From NCBI GenBank assembly GCA_030634605.1, contig DAOWAK010000093.1:1-5954 (forward strand): a stretch of DNA of 5,954 bases. Direction: 5' to 3'. Both the position numbers and the translations under genes were made by a program. The notes under the pieces are model-generated. The model saw nothing but the letters and a program-made list of their open reading frames with translations. It had not been told where the DNA came from and searched no databases. Origin of the DNA: Sedimentisphaerales bacterium (GTDB lineage Bacteria > Planctomycetota > Phycisphaerae > Sedimentisphaerales > SM23-30). Positions 4,026-5,954 of this stretch are shown here, in pieces (the first letter of the stretch is position 1; the number at the start of each line of letters is the position of its first letter).

Positions 4026-5954
4026 GTGACCCAAGCGCAGGAAAGAATTGAAGATCTATCGATACTGGATGAGTTGAAGGACTCTTATTTGAATTACGCG
4101 ATGAGTGTGATTATCAGCCGGGCGTTGCCGGATGTTCGGGACGGGCTGAAGCCTTCGCAGCGTCGGATATTGGTGGCGATGCACGATTTGAATCTGGGTC
4201 CGCGGAGTAAGCACCGAAAATGCGCGAAGATTGCCGGTGACACCTCGGGTAATTATCATCCGCATGGTGAAGCGGTGGTGTATCCGACGCTGGTGCGGAT
4301 GGGGCAGCATTGGAATTTGCGGACCACGCTGGTTGATCCGCAGGGTAATTTTGGTTCGATCGACGGCGATCCACCGGCGGCGATGCGATATACCGAAGCG
4401 CGGATGACGGCGGCGGCGTCAGAGATGCTGACCGATATCAATTTTGATACGGTTGATTTTGTGCCGAATTACGATGAGGTTACGACCGAACCGGTGGTGC
4501 TGCCGGGTAAGTTTCCGAATTTGATAGTTAACGGGGCGGTGGGGATTGCGGTGGGGATGGCGACGAGTTTGCCGCCGCATAACGTGGGAGAGGTTTGTGA
4601 TTCGCTGATCAAGCTGATCGACGAGCCGGACTGTGGTTTTCGGGACCTTATGGAGATTATGCCGGGGCCGGATTTTCCGACCGGCGGGATAATCTGCGGC
4701 CGCAAGGGAATTATTGACGGCTACACTACCGGGCGGGGCAGCGTTACTATCCGGGCGAAGTATCACATCGAAACCACCAAAAAAGGCAGAGAGTTGATCG
4801 TCGTTGATGAGATTCCTTACCAGACGGTAAAATCGCAAATCGTGATTAAAATTGCGGGTTGTGTCAACAGTGGTTCTATCAGCGGTATCAGTGACGTTCG
4901 TGATGAATCGGACCGTAAGGGGATGCGGATCGTGGTGGAGCTGCGTCGTGATGCGGATTCCAATGTGGTTATTAATCAGCTTTTCAAGCATACGTCTCTG
5001 CAAAACAATTTCAGTATTATTAACATTGCGTTGGTGAAAAATCGTCCGCAGACTTTGAATGTGAAGCAGATTCTGGAGCTTTACCTGGAGCATCGTAAGG
5101 ATGTTATTCGTCGTCGGACGCGTCATCTGCTGCGTAAGGCCCAGACACGGGCTCACATTGTGGAAGGTTTGCTGCTGGCCCAGACGGATATCGATGAGAT
5201 TATTCGGATTATCCGTCAGTCGGCAAATGTTCCGGAGGCGAAAGAAGCGTTGATGGCCAAGCCTTTGCGGCTGCGCGAGCACGCGACGCTGAAGAAGCTG
5301 CTGCCGGCGGAATTTGTTGCCGAGAAAAGCGGTAACGATCAGTATCTGACCGGGCCGCAGGCGGATGCCATTTTGGCGATGCAGTTGCAGCGGTTGACGG
5401 GTTTGGAACTGGAGAAGCTGGCGAAGGAATTTGCGTCGCTTTGCGAAGAGGTCGCTGGTTACGAAGCGATTCTGGCGGACGAGATGCTGGTGATGGATAT
5501 TATCCGCGAAGACCTTTACGAGATGAAGGAGAAATTCAGTAATCCGCGACGTACGGAAATTACCGGTGATGTTACCGATTTCAATATTGAAGACCTGATT
5601 GAAGAAGAAGAGATGGTGGTGACCATCAGCCACGACGGGTATATCAAGCGACTGCCAATTGATACTTATCGCAGCCAGGGTCGCGGCGGCAGGGGGATTA
5701 AGGGGTCTGATACCAAGGAAGGTGACTTTATTGAGCATCTGTTCATTGCGAGTACGCACGATTATCTGTGCATTTTCACCAATCGCGGGCGTTGTTACTG
5801 GCAGCGGGTTTATGATATTCCGGCGTTGAGCCGCACCAGCCGGGGGCGCAGCATCGCTAATCTGGTTCAGATGCTCAAGGATGAAAAGATTGCGGAGATT
5901 TTGCCGGTGCGGGATTTCGATGAGCGGATGCTGGTCATGGCCACCCAGAACGGG
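4026..5954 (+). CDS. gyrA: DNA gyrase subunit A, N-terminal 643 residues (3' end outside window)
   Basis: GyrA is the DNA-cutting subunit of the GyrA2GyrB2 type II topoisomerase, which introduces negative supercoils using ATP. The frame opens at GTG 4026 and stays open to the window end. Landmarks: SYLNYAMSVIISRALPDVRDGLKP at 20-43, the winged-helix His78-Pro-His80-Gly81, catalytic Tyr122 (codon 4389-4391) in AAMRYTEAR after QGNFGSIDGD, PNLIVNGAVGIAVGMAT in the tower region, VDEIPYQTVKSQ, then a helical coiled-coil gate. The C-terminal pinwheel begins around residue 515-530, with a GyrA box QGRGGRG at 551-557 (consensus QRRGGKG). That box favours gyrase over topoisomerase IV ParC. Numbering equals E. 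coli GyrA through Tyr122. The quinolone-pocket positions 83 and 87 are Ala and Pro, not Ser and Asp. About a quarter of a typical GyrA is missing. gyrB is not next to it in this window. Confidence 0.96.
   Translation, partial: MTQAQERIEDLSILDELKDSYLNYAMSVIISRALPDVRDGLKPSQRRILVAMHDLNLGPRSKHRKCAKIAGDTSGNYHPHGEAVVYPTLVRMGQHWNLRTTLVDPQGNFGSIDGDPPAAMRYTEARMTAAASEMLTDINFDTVDFVPNYDEVTTEPVVLPGKFPNLIVNGAVGIAVGMATSLPPHNVGEVCDSLIKLIDEPDCGFRDLMEIMPGPDFPTGGIICGRKGIIDGYTTGRGSVTIRAKYHIETTKKGRELIVVDEIPYQTVKSQIVIKIAGCVNSGSISGISDVRDESDRKGMRIVVELRRDADSNVVINQLFKHTSLQNNFSIINIALVKNRPQTLNVKQILELYLEHRKDVIRRRTRHLLRKAQTRAHIVEGLLLAQTDIDEIIRIIRQSANVPEAKEALMAKPLRLREHATLKKLLPAEFVAEKSGNDQYLTGPQADAILAMQLQRLTGLELEKLAKEFASLCEEVAGYEAILADEMLVMDIIREDLYEMKEKFSNPRRTEITGDVTDFNIEDLIEEEEMVVTISHDGYIKRLPIDTYRSQGRGGRGIKGSDTKEGDFIEHLFIASTHDYLCIFTNRGRCYWQRVYDIPALSRTSRGRSIANLVQMLKDEKIAEILPVRDFDERMLVMATQNG

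Noticed and set aside
4419..5759. 446-residue minus-strand open frame
   Set aside because: It lies wholly antisense to gyrA, whose translation matches GyrA throughout. The antisense protein has a skewed composition and no domain.
4026..5954. ParC (topoisomerase IV) instead of GyrA
   Set aside because: A GyrA box (QGRGGRG at 551-557) is present and numbering follows GyrA. ParC usually lacks or degrades this box. The absent C-terminal end leaves slight doubt.

Overview
This looks like a bacterial chromosome segment with a GC content around 50%. It carries conserved housekeeping genes and unusually repeat-rich gaps between them. The GyrA wording (GDPPAAMRYTEARM around the active tyrosine) and the style of the intergenic palindromes suggest Planctomycetota or a similar environmental lineage. 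That placement rests on recall and is only an inference. No phage, CRISPR, tRNA or rRNA gene is visible.

Layout, left to right. (1) Positions 1-693 (+) hold the C-terminal part of a tetratricopeptide-repeat protein whose start lies before the window. (2) A short gap with two perfect palindromes leads to 776-1138 (+), a small two-helix membrane protein with the Cys pattern of the RseC family. Its last 32 bases overlap (3) 1107-1709 (+), a UbiX-type flavin prenyltransferase. (4) The 305-base gap 1710-2014 separates convergent genes. It has no gene but is packed with small, unrelated-looking hairpins and a CGAA-rich tract. (5) Positions 2015-3478 (-) encode a secreted HtrA/Deg-type serine protease with a complete catalytic triad and two PDZ domains. 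(6) The 547-base gap 3479-4025 lies between divergent genes. It contains a 230-bp MITE-like element (3523-3752) with near-perfect terminal inverted repeats, a central hairpin and a one-sided 22-bp tandem repeat, followed by candidate promoters for both flanking genes. (7) Positions 4026-5954 (+) are the first 643 codons of DNA gyrase subunit A, which runs off the window.

How the genes work together. The three left-hand plus-strand genes may be co-transcribed, and the RseC-like protein and UbiX are very probably translationally coupled. The HtrA protease (envelope protein quality control) and gyrase (DNA supercoiling) are separate units that share only the divergent regulatory gap. The most interesting feature is the MITE-like element. 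It sits 44 bp upstream of the htrA start codon, between that gene and its best-looking promoter, so it probably forms part of the htrA leader RNA. Second is the gyrase quinolone-pocket sequence, which has Ala and Pro at the positions equivalent to E. coli Ser83 and Asp87.
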